Source: Rhodococcus sp. UNC23MFCrub1.1
GTDB lineage: Bacteria > Actinomycetota > Actinomycetes > Mycobacteriales > Mycobacteriaceae
Assembly: GCF_000686025.1 (NCBI RefSeq)
Contig: NZ_JMLQ01000011.1
Coordinates: 1 to 64,000, forward strand
Length of the DNA stretch: 64,000 nt
Reading direction: 5' to 3'
The position numbers and the translations under genes are program-made. A model generated the notes under the pieces. It ran no database searches. It saw only the letters and a program-made list of their open reading frames with translations, and was not told the origin of the DNA. Shown piece by piece: positions 28,078 to 38,485 of this stretch (position 1 is its first letter; every line of letters starts with the position of its first letter).

Positions 28078-29283
28078 ATGAGTCGCGTCCAGCGCTACAC
28101 CACGTCCACGACGGGTCGGTGGGCGATGCTCGTGATCGGCATGCTCGCGACGGCCTCCACGGCACTGCTTCTGAACGGCGCCGCCTTCCTCATCCCCGCA
28201 CTTCGGGATCAGCGCGGACTCTCGCTCGCGTCGGCGGGTCTGATCGTGGCGATGCCGACGGCCGGCATCGTCCTGACGCTGTTCGCGTGGGGCGCCGTCG
28301 TCGACCGCGTGGGCGAACGGCGATCCCTGATCGCTGGTTCCGTGCTGACGTCGATGGCCGCCTTCTGCGCCTCCGCGACGGAGTCCACGGTGGCGTTGGC
28401 CGTCTTCCTGCTGCTCGGCGGCATGGCCGCCGCCAGCGTGAACTCCGCCACCGGACGCGTGGTGGTGGGGTGGTTCCCTCCCCACCGCCGCGGCCTGGCG
28501 ATGGGCATCCGGCAGATGTCACTCCCTCTCGGAGTCGCACTGTCCGCGTTGCTGATTCCCGGTATCGCCCGCGATCACGGAGTGGGGACCGCGATGCTCC
28601 TTCCCGCGGTCGCGTCCGCCCTCTCCGCTCTCGCCTGCCTCGTCGGTGTGTTCGATCCGCCGCGGCCCTCCCGATCGGCCGCCTCGAGTGCCGATCTCCT
28701 CGCCAACCCCTACCGCGGGCGTCGCGATCTCTGGCGCATACACGGTGCGTCGGTCGCGCTGGTGGTGCCGCAGTACGTGGTGTGGACGTTCGCCCTCGTC
28801 TGGCTCGTGGACCAACGGGCCTGGTCCCCGGAGGCCGCCGGTGTCCTGATCACCGTCTCGCAGATCCTCGGAGCGGGAGGACGCATCGCCGCCGGCGCAG
28901 TGTCGGACCGGGTGGGCAGCAGACTCGGACCGATGCGGTGGGTCACCGTCGGCGTCGTGGCCGTGATGGCCGCGCTGGCGATCGCGGACGCCGCGGGCCT
29001 CGCGGTATCGGTGGTGATACTCGTGGTCGCGTCGGTGGCGACGGTGTCACCCAACGGGCTCGCATTCACCGCCGTGGCCGAGCGGGCGGGCCCGTTCTGG
29101 AGCGGGCGAGCACTCGGCGCGCAGAACACCAGTCAGTTCATCGCCGCGTCGGCGGTCCCCCCGGTGTTCGGCGCCCTGATCACGCATACGTCGTACGCGG
29201 TGGCGTTCGGGGTGTCCGCGGCGATCGCGCTTCTCGCGGTACCGACCATTCCGCGAGAAGCGCGAGACCGACTACACCAGTGA
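28078..29283 (+). CDS. Major facilitator superfamily transporter
   Basis: A 401-aa membrane protein with about 12 hydrophobic segments. The loop motif between helices 2 and 3 is [15 protein letters not shown], and a second copy lies near residue 275 ([17 protein letters not shown]). The cargo is unknown. It ends in a 12-bp tail-to-tail overlap with leuB and carries an LtbR-type palindrome over its promoter, so amino-acid or keto-acid export is a reasonable guess but unproven. M. tuberculosis has an MFS gene (Rv2994) at the same place. The ATG follows GGAG. Confidence 0.82.
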   Translation: MSRVQRYTTSTTGRWAMLVIGMLATASTALLLNGAAFLIPALRDQRGLSLASAGLIVAMPTAGIVLTLFAWGAVVDRVGERRSLIAGSVLTSMAAFCASATESTVALAVFLLLGGMAAASVNSATGRVVVGWFPPHRRGLAMGIRQMSLPLGVALSALLIPGIARDHGVGTAMLLPAVASALSALACLVGVFDPPRPSRSAASSADLLANPYRGRRDLWRIHGASVALVVPQYVVWTFALVWLVDQRAWSPEAAGVLITVSQILGAGGRIAAGAVSDRVGSRLGPMRWVTVGVVAVMAALAIADAAGLAVSVVILVVASVATVSPNGLAFTAVAERAGPFWSGRALGAQNTSQFIAASAVPPVFGALITHTSYAVAFGVSAAIALLAVPTIPREARDRLHQ

Positions 29284-30285
29284 GGCGATCCGATCGCCGA
29301 TCGTCGCGGTCGTGCCCGGATCCCCGGCGGTGCGCGTCGCCAGGTCCTGCGCGACGGCGGACTCGACGCGCGCCGCCGCCTCGGTCTCGCCGAGATGTGC
29401 GAGGAGGAGCGACACCGACAGGATGGCGGCCGTCGGATCGGCGATTCCCTTGCCGGCGATGTCCGGCGCACTGCCGTGCACGGGCTCGAACATGCTCGGA
29501 TTCGTCCGCGTCGCATCGATGTTCGCGCTCGCGGCCAGACCGATACCACCGGCGACCGCGGCCGCGAGATCGGTGATGATGTCGCCGAAGAGATTGTCGG
29601 TGACGATCACGTCGAAGCGGCCCGGGTCGGTCACCAGGTGGATCGTCGCCGCGTCGATGTGCTGGTACGCCACCTCGACGTCGGGGAACTCGGCGGCGAC
29701 CTCGTCGACCGTCCGCTTCCACAGCGATCCCGCGAACCCCAGCACGTTCGTCTTGTGCAGCAGGGTCACGTGCCTGCGACGACCCATCGCTCGCGCGAAG
29801 CCGTCACGGACCACGCGCTCCACACCGAACCGCGTGTTGAGGCTGACCTCGGTGGCGACCTCGTGCGGAGTGCCGACGCGGATGGCGCCGCCGTTGCCCG
29901 TGTACGGGCCCTCGGTGCCCTCCCGCACGACGACGATGTCGACCGGCTTGTTGCCCGCCAACGGACCGACGACACCCGGGTACAGCTTGGACGGGCGCAG
30001 GTTGATGTGGTGATCCAGCGCGAATCGTGCGGTCAGCAACAATCCGCGCTCGAGCACACCGCTGGGCACCGACGGATCACCGATGGCGCCGAGCAGGATG
30101 GCGTCGTGTCCGCGGAGCTCCTCGAGCACCGACGGCGGCAGGATCTCCCCCGTCGCGTGATAGCGCCGTGCACCCAGGTCGTACTCCGTGGTCTCCGCAC
30201 CGGGCGCGACCACCTCGAGCACCTTGAGTGCCTCGGCCACCACCTCCGGTCCGATGCCGTCTCCGGCCACGACACCCAGCTTCAT
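29272..30285 (-). CDS. leuB: 3-Isopropylmalate dehydrogenase
   Basis: NAD-dependent oxidative decarboxylation in leucine synthesis. The 337-aa protein has [17 protein letters not shown] at the N terminus, [22 protein letters not shown] near residue 65, the [15 protein letters not shown] motif near 120, and the metal-binding [21 protein letters not shown] near residue 230. The ATG at 30285 has GAGGGGA upstream. An in-frame ATG at 30312 would add nine residues and overlap the serA stop; the internal ATG better fits the family's [10 protein letters not shown] start. Confidence 0.95.
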   Translation of the reverse strand: MKLGVVAGDGIGPEVVAEALKVLEVVAPGAETTEYDLGARRYHATGEILPPSVLEELRGHDAILLGAIGDPSVPSGVLERGLLLTARFALDHHINLRPSKLYPGVVGPLAGNKPVDIVVVREGTEGPYTGNGGAIRVGTPHEVATEVSLNTRFGVERVVRDGFARAMGRRRHVTLLHKTNVLGFAGSLWKRTVDEVAAEFPDVEVAYQHIDAATIHLVTDPGRFDVIVTDNLFGDIITDLAAAVAGGIGLAASANIDATRTNPSMFEPVHGSAPDIAGKGIADPTAAILSVSLLLAHLGETEAAARVESAVAQDLATRTAGDPGTTATIGDRIASLV

Positions 30286-30311
30286 CGAAGTCCCCTCGTT
30301 CGGCGTCGACA

Positions 30312-31907
30312 TCAGGACAGGTCGACCAGCTCGATGGTCGTCGCGCCCACGGAGGCGGCGATGGCGTCCCGAACGTCCTGCGCCACATCACGATCGACGC
30401 GCAGCAGGATGGTGGCGCCACCGCCCTCCGCGTCCTGGCTGAGTGCCGCGGCGGCGATGTCGACACCGGCGTCGCCCAGGGCGGTGCCGATGCGTCCGAG
30501 CGAGCCGGGACGGTCGTCGTACGTCACGATGAGGTTCTTGCCCTCGGCGCGCAGATCGAAGTTGCGGCCGTTGATGTTGACGATCTTCTCCACGTGCTGG
30601 GGACCGGTGAGGGTACCCGCGACGTTGACGACGGTCCCGTCGCTGTAGACCGCACGGACGTCGACGACGCTCCGGTGGTTGGGGCTCTCGCTGGCCTTGG
30701 TCACGTCGGCCGTGACACCACGCTCCTCGGCGAGCGACGGTGCGTTGACGAAGGTGACCGCGTCCTCGATGACGGCGGAGAACAGTCCCCGCAGCGCCGA
30801 CAGCTTGAGGATGTCGACGTCCTCGGACGCCAGCTCACCGCGCACGTCGACGGACAGCGACGTCGGGAGCTCGTCCGACAGGGCACCCAGCAGGACGCCC
30901 TGCTTGCGCACGATGTCGAGCCACGGCGCGACCTCCTCGCCGACGGCACCGCCGGAGACGTTCACCGCGTCGGGCACGAACTCGCCGGCGAGGGCGAGCA
31001 GGACGGACTTGGCGACGTCGGTGCCGGCGCGGTCCTGGGCCTCGGTGGTCGAGGCACCGAGGTGCGGGGTGACGACGACCTGCGGGAGCTCGAACAGCGG
31101 GCTGTCGGTGCAGGGCTCGCTCGCGTAGACGTCGATACCCGCGGCGAAGACGTGGCCGCTGGTGATCGCGTCGGCGAGAGCCTGCTCGTCGACCAGTCCA
31201 CCGCGGGCAGCGTTGACGACGATGACGCCCTTCTTGGTCCGGGCGAGCGCCTCCTTGCCGATCAGACCCTTCGTCTCGGGGGTCTTCGGCAGGTGCACGG
31301 AGAACATGTCGGCGCGCTCGAGAAGCTCGTCGAGGCTGACCAGCTCGATACCGAGCTGCGCGGCACGAGCCGGCGAGACGTAGGGGTCGTACGCGATGAT
31401 GTGCGTCTCGAACGCGGCGAGACGCTGCGCGAAGAGCTGACCGATACGGCCGAGCCCGACCACGCCGACGGTCTTGCCGAAGATCTCGACGCCGTTGAAC
31501 TTGCTGCGCTTCCACTCGTGCTGACGCAGTGTGGCGTCGGCGGCGGGGATCTGGCGAGCAGCCGAGAGCAGGAGCGTCACCGCGTGCTCGGCGGCGGTGT
31601 GGATGTTGGACGTGGGGGCGTTGACGACGAGCACGCCGCGCTCGGTGGCTGCGGGGACGTCGACGTTGTCCAGGCCGACGCCGGCGCGGGCGACGATCTT
31701 GAGCTTGGTACCGGCAGCGAGCACCTCGGCATCGACCGTGGTCGCGGAGCGGACCAGGATGGCGTCGGCATCGGGGACCGCGGCGAGGAGGGCCGGACGA
31801 TCCGGACCGTCCACCCACCGGACCTCGACTCCGTCGCCGAGAGCCTCGACGGTGGACTGCGCAAGTTTGTCGGCGATGAGGACGACGGGGCGGCCTGGCT
31901 GGCTCAC
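30312..31907 (-). CDS. serA: D-3-phosphoglycerate dehydrogenase (long ACT form)
   Basis: First step of serine synthesis from 3-phosphoglycerate. The 531-aa long-form enzyme has substrate and Rossmann domains ([17 protein letters not shown] near residue 150; catalytic [13 protein letters not shown] near 231 and VTPHLGAST near 278), an intervening domain (about 315-450), and a C-terminal ACT domain ([19 protein letters not shown], about 457 on) that usually binds serine as feedback inhibitor. The GTG start has GGGAG upstream. It may be co-transcribed with leuB, 26 nt downstream. Confidence 0.95.
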   Translation of the reverse strand: MSQPGRPVVLIADKLAQSTVEALGDGVEVRWVDGPDRPALLAAVPDADAILVRSATTVDAEVLAAGTKLKIVARAGVGLDNVDVPAATERGVLVVNAPTSNIHTAAEHAVTLLLSAARQIPAADATLRQHEWKRSKFNGVEIFGKTVGVVGLGRIGQLFAQRLAAFETHIIAYDPYVSPARAAQLGIELVSLDELLERADMFSVHLPKTPETKGLIGKEALARTKKGVIVVNAARGGLVDEQALADAITSGHVFAAGIDVYASEPCTDSPLFELPQVVVTPHLGASTTEAQDRAGTDVAKSVLLALAGEFVPDAVNVSGGAVGEEVAPWLDIVRKQGVLLGALSDELPTSLSVDVRGELASEDVDILKLSALRGLFSAVIEDAVTFVNAPSLAEERGVTADVTKASESPNHRSVVDVRAVYSDGTVVNVAGTLTGPQHVEKIVNINGRNFDLRAEGKNLIVTYDDRPGSLGRIGTALGDAGVDIAAAALSQDAEGGGATILLRVDRDVAQDVRDAIAASVGATTIELVDLS

Positions 31908-31998
31908 GTGGAGAACTCCCTGATCAGGTGACGGAGAAGAGGTGTGGTTCCGGATTCGTGCGGGCGTCAGCCTAGTGGCCGAGCCGCGACCCGACGCA

Positions 31999-32035
31999 GG
32001 GCACCCGAGGTCGAGGAACTCGACCGCGGGTGCCC
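31999..32035. terminator. Terminator hairpin between ilvC and serA
   Basis: A 9-bp outer stem (GGGCACCCG, 31999-32007, with 32027-32035) and a 6-bp inner stem (GGTCGA with TCGACC) are separated by one mismatch. It follows the ilvC stop codon by 19 nt on the minus strand and would end the ilvBNC transcript, leaving serA with its own promoter (a TAGGCT box at 31969-31974, minus strand). Confidence 0.7.
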
Positions 32036-32054
32036 GGTGTCAGGAATGCGAGAG

Positions 32055-33080
<1,026 letters not shown>

Positions 33081-33135
33081 CTACATCTGTCCCGGTCGCA
33101 TGTGACCGGGTAATCGAAACTACTGGGTTGGGTGA

Positions 33136-33639
33136 CTAGCGGGACGCGGTGATGGACTTCGGTCCACGACCCACCGCGACGACGCCGGACTGGACGATCT
33201 CGCGAACACCGTACGGGTCGAGCATCCGGAGCAACGCCTCGAGCTTCGAGCGGGTACCGGTCGCCTCGACGGTGACTGCCTCCGGCGAGACGTCGATGAC
33301 CTTGGCGCGGAACAGGTTCACCGTCTCGATGACCTCGCTCCGCACGCTCGCGTCGGCGCGGACCTTGATGAGCACGAGCTCACGGGCGACCGACGAATCG
33401 GCTTCCTGCTCGACGATCTTGATGACGTTGACGAGCTTGTTCAGCTGCTTCGTCACCTGCTCGAGCGGGAACTCGTCGACCGTGACGACGATGGTCATGC
33501 GCGAGATCTCGGGAACCTCGGTGCCGCCCACCGCGAGGGAGGCGATGTTGAATCCGCGGCGCGAGAACAGCGACGCCACGCGTGCGAGCACGCCCGGCTT
33601 GTCCTCGACGAGCACGCTCAGGGTGTGACTGGTGCTCAC
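33136..33639 (-). CDS. ilvN: Acetolactate synthase small (regulatory) subunit
   Basis: The 167-aa regulatory subunit that activates IlvB and gives valine feedback inhibition. It begins with an ACT domain ([21 protein letters not shown] and [13 protein letters not shown], residues 4-40) and continues with a second conserved domain ([19 protein letters not shown]). The GTG at 33639 overlaps the ilvB stop by 4 bp (GTGA). Confidence 0.95.
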   Translation of the reverse strand: MSTSHTLSVLVEDKPGVLARVASLFSRRGFNIASLAVGGTEVPEISRMTIVVTVDEFPLEQVTKQLNKLVNVIKIVEQEADSSVARELVLIKVRADASVRSEVIETVNLFRAKVIDVSPEAVTVEATGTRSKLEALLRMLDPYGVREIVQSGVVAVGRGPKSITASR

Positions 33640-35564
33640 AGGTCGATGCCTTTCGAATTCGCGCCCTGGGCCGCCTCGGTGACGTCGCCGACCGAGCCGG
33701 GCTCCTGCGCCGCTTCCTCGTCGTTGTCGAACAGAGGACGGATGCCGCGGGCGGCCATGATCTCGGAGTTGCCGGTGCCCGCAGCGACCATGGGCCACAC
33801 CTGGGCGTCCTTGCCGACGATGAAGTCGATGACGACCGGGCGATCGTTGATCGCACGCGCCTGCGCGATCACCGCGTCGACGTCCTCCTCGCGCTCGCAC
33901 CGCAGTCCGACGCATCCCAGCGCCTCGGCGAGCTTGAGGAAGTCGGGGATGCGGACGGCGCCGTGCGTGCCGAGCTCGGTGTTGGAGTAGCGCTCCTCGT
34001 AGAAGAGCGTCTGCCACTGCCGCACCATGCCGAGGTTGCCGTTGTTGATGACGGCGACCTTGATCGGGATGCCCTCGACCGCACAGGTCGCGAGCTCCTG
34101 GTTGGTCATCTGGAAGCAGCCGTCACCGTCGATGGCCCAGACCTCGGTGTCGGGCAGACCCATCTTGGCGCCCATCGCGGCCGGGACCGCGTAACCCATC
34201 GTGCCGAGTCCGCCCGAGTTGAGCCACGTCCGCGGCTTCTCGTAACTGATGAACTGAGCGGCCCACATCTGGTGCTGTCCGACCCCGGCGCAGTAGATCG
34301 CGTCGGGTCCGGCGAACTTGCCGATCGACTGGATCACGAACTCGGGCGACATCGCACCGTCCGACGGACGGTCGTAGCTCAGCGGGTAGGTGCGCCGCAC
34401 GTTGTCGAGGTAGGTCCACCAGTCGGCGAGATCCAGCGCGGTGCCGGTGGCCTGGTCCGCGCGGATCGCCTCGATCAGCTCGACGATGACCTCGCGGCAG
34501 TCACCCACGATCGGCACGTCGGCGAACCGGTTCTTGCCGATCTCGGCGGGATCGATGTCGGCGTGGACCACCTTCGCCTCGGGGGCGAACGAGTCGAGCT
34601 GCCCGGTCACGCGGTCGTCGAAACGAGCGCCGAGCGTGATGAGCAGATCGCTCTTCTGCAGTGCGGCGACCGCGGCGACCGTTCCGTGCATGCCGGGCAT
34701 GCCGAGGTTCAGGTCGTGGCTGTCCGGGAAGACGCCCCGCGCCATCAGTGTCGTCACGACGGGGATGCCGGTGAGCTCCGCCAGCTCGAGGAGCTCGGGC
34801 GACGAGTTCGACTTGATGATGCCGCCGCCGCAGTACAGCACCGGCTTCTTCGCTGCCGCGATGAGCCGCGCGGCCTCACGCACCTGCTTGCCGTGCGGCT
34901 TCGTCACCGGGCGGTAGCCCGGCAGCTTCATCTCCGGCGGCCACGAGAAGGTGGTCTGCGCCTGCAGGACGTCCTTCGGGATGTCGACGAGCACCGCGCC
35001 CGGTCGTCCGGAGGACGCCAGGTAGAAGGCCTCGGCGATCATGCGCGGGATGTCGAGCGGGTCGGTGATGAGGAAGTTGTGCTTGGTGACGGGCATCGTG
35101 ATGCCCGAGATGTCGGCTTCCTGGAAGGCGTCGGTACCGATCAGCGCGCGGCCGACCTGTCCGGTGATGGCGACGACCGGGACGGAGTCCATCTGCGCAT
35201 CGGCCAGCGGCGTCACCAGGTTGGTGGCGCCGGGACCGGACGTCGCGATGCACACGCCGACGCGGCCGGTGGCCTGCGCGTAGCCGGTGGCGGCGTGGCC
35301 GGCACCCTGCTCGTGTCGCACCAGCACGTGCCGGACCTTCGCCGAGTCGAGCAGCGGATCGTAGACGGGAAGTACGGCTCCACCGGGAATGCCGAAGACG
35401 ACGTCGACCTCGAGCTCCTCGAGTGCGCGGACGACGGACTTCGCTCCGGTCACGCGCTCGGGCGCGAGGGGACGACGCTGCGGCGTCGCGGACGGAGTGG
35501 GACGATCGGCGGCGGGCGGAGCCTTGCGTGGTGCCGGGCCGGGCCGGGCGGTGGGTGCGCTCAC
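33636..35564 (-). CDS. ilvB: Acetolactate synthase large subunit
   Basis: TPP- and FAD-dependent condensation of pyruvate (or pyruvate and 2-ketobutyrate), first common step to valine, leucine and isoleucine. The 642-aa protein has a Pro/Ala-rich extension of about 38 residues, then [18 protein letters not shown], the catalytic glutamate in [16 protein letters not shown] near residue 87, and the TPP motif [19 protein letters not shown] near 480 with [13 protein letters not shown]. The GTG at 35564 has AAGGA upstream. Expression is set by the attenuator at 35595-35711. Confidence 0.96.
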   Translation of the reverse strand: MSAPTARPGPAPRKAPPAADRPTPSATPQRRPLAPERVTGAKSVVRALEELEVDVVFGIPGGAVLPVYDPLLDSAKVRHVLVRHEQGAGHAATGYAQATGRVGVCIATSGPGATNLVTPLADAQMDSVPVVAITGQVGRALIGTDAFQEADISGITMPVTKHNFLITDPLDIPRMIAEAFYLASSGRPGAVLVDIPKDVLQAQTTFSWPPEMKLPGYRPVTKPHGKQVREAARLIAAAKKPVLYCGGGIIKSNSSPELLELAELTGIPVVTTLMARGVFPDSHDLNLGMPGMHGTVAAVAALQKSDLLITLGARFDDRVTGQLDSFAPEAKVVHADIDPAEIGKNRFADVPIVGDCREVIVELIEAIRADQATGTALDLADWWTYLDNVRRTYPLSYDRPSDGAMSPEFVIQSIGKFAGPDAIYCAGVGQHQMWAAQFISYEKPRTWLNSGGLGTMGYAVPAAMGAKMGLPDTEVWAIDGDGCFQMTNQELATCAVEGIPIKVAVINNGNLGMVRQWQTLFYEERYSNTELGTHGAVRIPDFLKLAEALGCVGLRCEREEDVDAVIAQARAINDRPVVIDFIVGKDAQVWPMVAAGTGNSEIMAARGIRPLFDNDEEAAQEPGSVGDVTEAAQGANSKGIDL

Positions 35565-35594
35565 TGGTGCTTCCTTAGAACTTCATCCGGGCAA

Positions 35595-35629
35595 GAAAAA
35601 ACCCTCGCCAGCAGATGCTGTACGAGGGT
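35595..35629 (-). terminator. ilvB attenuator terminator
   Basis: On the minus strand ACCCTCG pairs with CGAGGGT, with an inner CAGCA/TGCTG stem, followed by a run of T residues (complement of A35595-A35601). It lies between the leader peptide and the ilvB start (30 nt from it), so it must be read through for ilvBNC expression. Confidence 0.88.
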
Positions 35630-35680
35630 GGCGCGTCGTGGCTGAGCGTGAAGACGTTTCGGCTCAGGCGACGACGCGCC
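35630..35680 (-). promoter_or_regulatory. Long hairpin of the ilvB leader (attenuation control)
   Basis: GGCGCGTCGT (35671-35680 on the minus strand) pairs perfectly with ACGACGCGCC (35630-35639), with a CTGAGC/GCTCAG inner stem. The upstream arm lies in the codons for the last Arg-Val-Val residues of the leader peptide and the hairpin abuts the terminator. A ribosome stalled on those codons would disrupt it, as in classical attenuation. Which alternative pairing forms the antiterminator was not resolved. Confidence 0.72.
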
Positions 35681-35711
35681 TGCCGATTACGAGGAACTCT
35701 TCACGCTTCAC
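35664..35711 (-). CDS. ilvB leader peptide (15 aa)
   Basis: A short frame starting with GTG reads MKREEFLVIGRRVVA and stops. Five of 15 codons are Leu, Val, Ile, Val, Val, the amino acids made by the downstream pathway. The placement directly after a promoter and before a hairpin-terminator pair matches known ilvB leaders in corynebacteria and streptomycetes. Its GTG lies 7 nt after the -10 box, so translation probably begins at the 5' end of the mRNA. The product itself is not expected to have a function. Confidence 0.85.
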   Translation of the reverse strand: MKREEFLVIGRRVVA

Positions 35712-35718
35712 GCGTGTG

Positions 35719-35748
35719 ACGTTAGGCGCGTGATGCGGTGCCAGTCAA
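35719..35748 (-). promoter_or_regulatory. ilvBNC promoter
   Basis: On the minus strand TTGACT (35743-35748) and TAACGT (35719-35724) are 18 nt apart. The spacing and boxes are close to consensus, and the -10 box is 7 nt from the leader peptide GTG. Confidence 0.75.
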
Positions 35749-35765
35749 ACTTACCGAACTCGTTG

Positions 35766-35780
35766 TCCCATTATGTGGGA
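35766..35780. promoter_or_regulatory. TCYCA-N5-TGRGA palindrome upstream of ilvB and the cfp6-like gene
   Basis: TCCCA-TTATG-TGGGA is a palindrome of the same pattern as those at 22756 and 28052. It shares the 12-mer CATTATGTGGGA with the complement of the site at 28052. It lies 17 bp upstream of the ilvB -35 box, and 8 nt upstream of the favoured start of the divergent gene. Its minus strand also holds a CATAAT box that could be a second ilvB promoter. Confidence 0.6.
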
Positions 35781-35787
35781 TGGCGTT

Positions 35788-36330
35788 ATGCAGTGCGAAG
35801 ATGGAGGGGTGTCGTCTTCGCAGCAGTCCGAACCACCGGTGACAGTCTCCCATACCGAGAGCCCCACTTCCGACGCCTCCCCCGCGGCCCCCACGGTGTT
35901 CCGCATCCCGGCCCTGGCGCTGTCCGGCGTGGCGCTGTTCCTGTTCGGGGTCACGTTCCCCGTGGTCGGGGCGCCGGAGCTCTTCGGGTGGATGCTCGCG
36001 CTCCCGGTCCTGCTGGGGTACTGGATCATCCGCGTCCGGACCACCGTCACTCCGGAGCGGTTCGTCTCGCGCCGGGCGTTCCGTTCCACCACGGTGCCGT
36101 GGTCGTCCGTGACGGGACTGCTGTTCCCGAAGCTCGGGTGGGGCAAGGCGACCCTCGAGGACGGCTCGACCGTCCGGATGCCGGGCGTGACCGTCGACAA
36201 GCTCCCGCTTCTGTCCGCGGCGAGCGGCGGCGCGGTGCCGGATCCGTCGCCGGTCGAGGAGCCCGCTCAGGACGAGCCGGTCGAGGCCGAGTCCGCCGTC
36301 GAGCAGGACGAGGCCGAACCGCGGGCCTGA
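35788..36330 (+). CDS. PH-domain membrane protein (Cfp6 / low-molecular-weight antigen 6 family)
   Basis: A protein of about 180 aa. Two hydrophobic segments (IPALALSGVALFLFGVTFPVV and LFGWMLALPVLLGYWII) are followed by a bacterial PH-like domain (VRTTVTPERFVSRRAFRSTTVPWSSVTGL, then GWGKATLEDGSTVRMPGVTVDKLPLL) and an acidic Glu/Ala-rich tail. It matches the M. tuberculosis CFP-6 family in sequence character and in lying divergent from ilvB. Its function is unknown. Start is uncertain: ATG 35788 (weak GGGA site) is used; GTG 35809 sits directly on GGAGG, and ATG 35773 lies inside the palindrome. Confidence 0.75.
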   Translation: MQCEDGGVSSSQQSEPPVTVSHTESPTSDASPAAPTVFRIPALALSGVALFLFGVTFPVVGAPELFGWMLALPVLLGYWIIRVRTTVTPERFVSRRAFRSTTVPWSSVTGLLFPKLGWGKATLEDGSTVRMPGVTVDKLPLLSAASGGAVPDPSPVEEPAQDEPVEAESAVEQDEAEPRA

Positions 36331-36334
36331 ACGA

Positions 36335-36384
36335 CCACAACTCGGCCGGATCGACGGAATCCCGTCGATCCGGCCGAGTTGTGG
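36335..36384. terminator. Bidirectional terminator between the cfp6-like and DoxX genes
   Basis: A perfect 23-bp stem (36335-36357 with 36362-36384) with loop AATC lies between convergent genes, starting 4 nt after the cfp6-like stop codon. It is the longest perfect hairpin I found in the window. Confidence 0.88.
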
Positions 36385-36399
36385 ACGGTGACGCACGGA

Positions 36400-37227
36400 T
36401 CAGGCGAAGGGGTCGGCGCCGTTCAGGAAGATCCACAGCGCTGCAGCACCGCCGATGCCGATGGCCAACGCGAGGAACGACCCGATGAAGGGGCGGCGCG
36501 CCCATCCACGTCCGCCGTCCACGGCGATCCGTCCGGGGCCCGTGAGGATGATGGACGCCGACGCCAGCACCAGCAGCGTCTCGTACTCGACACCTGCAGG
36601 GGCGAAGAACTGCAACCCCGGCTCGCCGACCTGACGCACGAGCCAGGCGTTGATCATGACGGCGAGGACTGCGGCACCCGCGAGAGGCGTGGCCAGGCCG
36701 AGGATCAGCAGCGCACCGCCGGCGACCTCGCCGACCGCACCGAGAATGGACAGCAGACGTGCCTGGTCGTAGCCGGACCCGGCGACGATCTCCTGGAAGC
36801 CCGAGAGCCCGGGACCGTCGAACCATCCCGTGAGCTTCTGCAGACCGTGCACAAGCACGATCGCGCCGACGCTCACGCGCAGGATCAGCAGTCCGAGATC
36901 GAGCGTGCCGCGACGCTCCGGGACCACCTCGGGCCGCACCTCGGCCGGGGTCGCCGTGCGGTCGGTTCCTGCCACCGGGATCGCGCGCGTCGCGCTGTCG
37001 TCGTAGGCCGGTTCGGTGCGACTCGCCGTCGTCGTGTCACCGGGGTAGCCGGTGAGCTTCTCGGTGGGATGCGCGGTACGCGACCGGTCGGCGTCGAGTT
37101 CGTCGTCGGTGCGCGGGAGCTGTGCTCCGCTGCCCCCGCCTATCCGCTCGGTCGGCTGGTCGTAGGGACTCGCCGCCGGCTCGTAACCGGACGGGGAACG
37201 GCCTGTGTCATCGGACTTCTCACTCAC
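36400..37227 (-). CDS. DoxX-family membrane protein with long disordered N terminus
   Basis: A 275-aa protein. Residues 1-110 are Pro/Thr/Asp-rich and likely disordered and cytoplasmic; residues about 118-270 form a DoxX four-helix domain (LGLLILRVSVGAIVLVHGLQKLTGWF, then GALLILGLATPLAGAAVL and WLVRQVGEPGLQFFAPAGVEYE). DoxX proteins are linked to redox or thiol stress complexes in mycobacteria. The GTG at 37227 is chosen because TACGCT lies exactly 7 nt upstream (leaderless pattern); an ATG six bases earlier is possible. Confidence 0.82.
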   Translation of the reverse strand: MSEKSDDTGRSPSGYEPAASPYDQPTERIGGGSGAQLPRTDDELDADRSRTAHPTEKLTGYPGDTTTASRTEPAYDDSATRAIPVAGTDRTATPAEVRPEVVPERRGTLDLGLLILRVSVGAIVLVHGLQKLTGWFDGPGLSGFQEIVAGSGYDQARLLSILGAVGEVAGGALLILGLATPLAGAAVLAVMINAWLVRQVGEPGLQFFAPAGVEYETLLVLASASIILTGPGRIAVDGGRGWARRPFIGSFLALAIGIGGAAALWIFLNGADPFA

Positions 37228-37291
37228 GTGCATCAGCGTAGATGCGGCGGGCCCGTTCCCGGCGCAGGCGCGACCCGTACCGTGGGATCTC

Positions 37292-38434
37292 ATGACAGTG
37301 GGTGGGACTCGGCGCGCGGCCCGGCGATCGTTCGTGCTCGGCGCGGCGGTGATGGCGATCGTCACGGCCTCCGCGGGATGCGCACGCTTCGACGACTCCG
37401 CCTCGACGGAGTTCTCCCCCGAACCCACGTTCGGCGCTGCCGACATCGAACCGGTGGAGCCGGGAGCGCCGGGTTCCAGCACGCCGCCCGCGCCGTCGCC
37501 GGCCACCGGCCCCTGCGTGGATCCGGATCCCAACGTGGTCGCGACCTGTCTCGACACCCTGTCCGGCCTCGTCGTCCTTCCCGGCGGGGCATCGGCCCTG
37601 GTCGGCGAGCGTCGCACCGGCACCATCTTCCAGGTGGCTCCGGGCCAGGCGCCCCGACCCGTCGTGACCGTCCCGGTGGACGGCGACGGCGACGGCGGAC
37701 TGCTCGACATCACGCTGTCCCCCACCTACGACGAGGACCGCCTCCTCTACGCGTACATCACGACGGCGACCGACAACCGCGTGGTGCGCATCGCGGCGGG
37801 AGACGTCCCCAAGACCGTGCTCGCTGGCATCCCCCGCGGGACCACCAGCTCGGGTGCCCTCGATTTCTCGTCACCCGACGAACTCCGGGTGATCACCGGC
37901 GACGGGGGCGATCCCGCCGCTGCGGCGAACCCGGCGTCGCTCGCAGGCAAGGTTCTGGCCGTCACCGACCCGCGTGTCGACTCCACCTCGGCTCCCCGCG
38001 TCGTCATGAGCGGCATCGGCCGCGCCGGCGACGTCTGCATCGACGCCACGGGCAGCACCTGGGTGACCGATGCGACGGCCACCGAGGACCGGCTGTCCCG
38101 CATCACGCCCGAGGGTGCCGTCGTCAGTCCCGTGTGGACGTGGCCGGACAAGCCGGGCGTCGGCGGATGCGCGGCCGCACCCGGCTCGGTGGCCGTGTCG
38201 ATGTCCGGTGCCCGTGCGCTGGCACTGGTTCCCGTGGACCCGGACACCAACGCGGTGACGACGCCGCCGACCCTCACCGCACAGGACCGGTACGGCCGCC
38301 TGCGTGGTGCGTCGCTCGGCGCTCAGGGCCAGGTGTGGGTGACCACCGTGAACAAGGACGGCGGCCAGCCGGTGCCGACGGACGACCGAGTGGTCATCGT
38401 GCCGGTGCCGGCCGGCGGCGGCGGGAGCGACTAG
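37292..38434 (+). CDS. lppZ: LppZ-like lipoprotein with sorbosone/glucose dehydrogenase-type beta-propeller
   Basis: A 380-aa secreted lipoprotein. The signal peptide has an RR pair (TRRAARRSFVLG) and the lipobox ASAGC places the lipidated Cys near residue 30. A Pro/Gly/Ser linker is followed by a propeller domain (SGLVVLPGGASALVGERRTGTIFQV, LLDITLSPTYDEDRLLYAYIT). Family relatives use PQQ, but no cofactor site is certain and the role is unknown. It is divergent from the DoxX gene, as LppZ (Rv3006) is in M. tuberculosis. TACCGT lies 8 nt before the ATG. Confidence 0.82.
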   Translation: MTVGGTRRAARRSFVLGAAVMAIVTASAGCARFDDSASTEFSPEPTFGAADIEPVEPGAPGSSTPPAPSPATGPCVDPDPNVVATCLDTLSGLVVLPGGASALVGERRTGTIFQVAPGQAPRPVVTVPVDGDGDGGLLDITLSPTYDEDRLLYAYITTATDNRVVRIAAGDVPKTVLAGIPRGTTSSGALDFSSPDELRVITGDGGDPAAAANPASLAGKVLAVTDPRVDSTSAPRVVMSGIGRAGDVCIDATGSTWVTDATATEDRLSRITPEGAVVSPVWTWPDKPGVGGCAAAPGSVAVSMSGARALALVPVDPDTNAVTTPPTLTAQDRYGRLRGASLGAQGQVWVTTVNKDGGQPVPTDDRVVIVPVPAGGGGSD

Positions 38435-38479
38435 CGGGAAGGCCGGAGGCCGGTCGGCGGGAAGGCCGGAGGCCGGTCG
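38434..38479. repeat. Perfect 23-bp tandem duplication between lppZ and gatB
   Basis: The unit GCGGGAAGGCCGGAGGCCGG plus TCG occurs twice back to back (38434-38456 and 38457-38479), starting in the last base of the lppZ stop codon. Each unit contains GGCC/CCGG self-complementary words and could fold, so it may act as a weak bidirectional terminator. Confidence 0.8.
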
Positions 38480-38485
38480 GACTCT

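Noticed and set aside
28061..28081. Six-codon frame ATG AGA ACG GAG CCG GTA TGA that overlaps the MFS start codon as ATGA
   Set aside because: Its ATG lies in the predicted -10/operator region, upstream of the likely transcription start, so it would not be on the mRNA.
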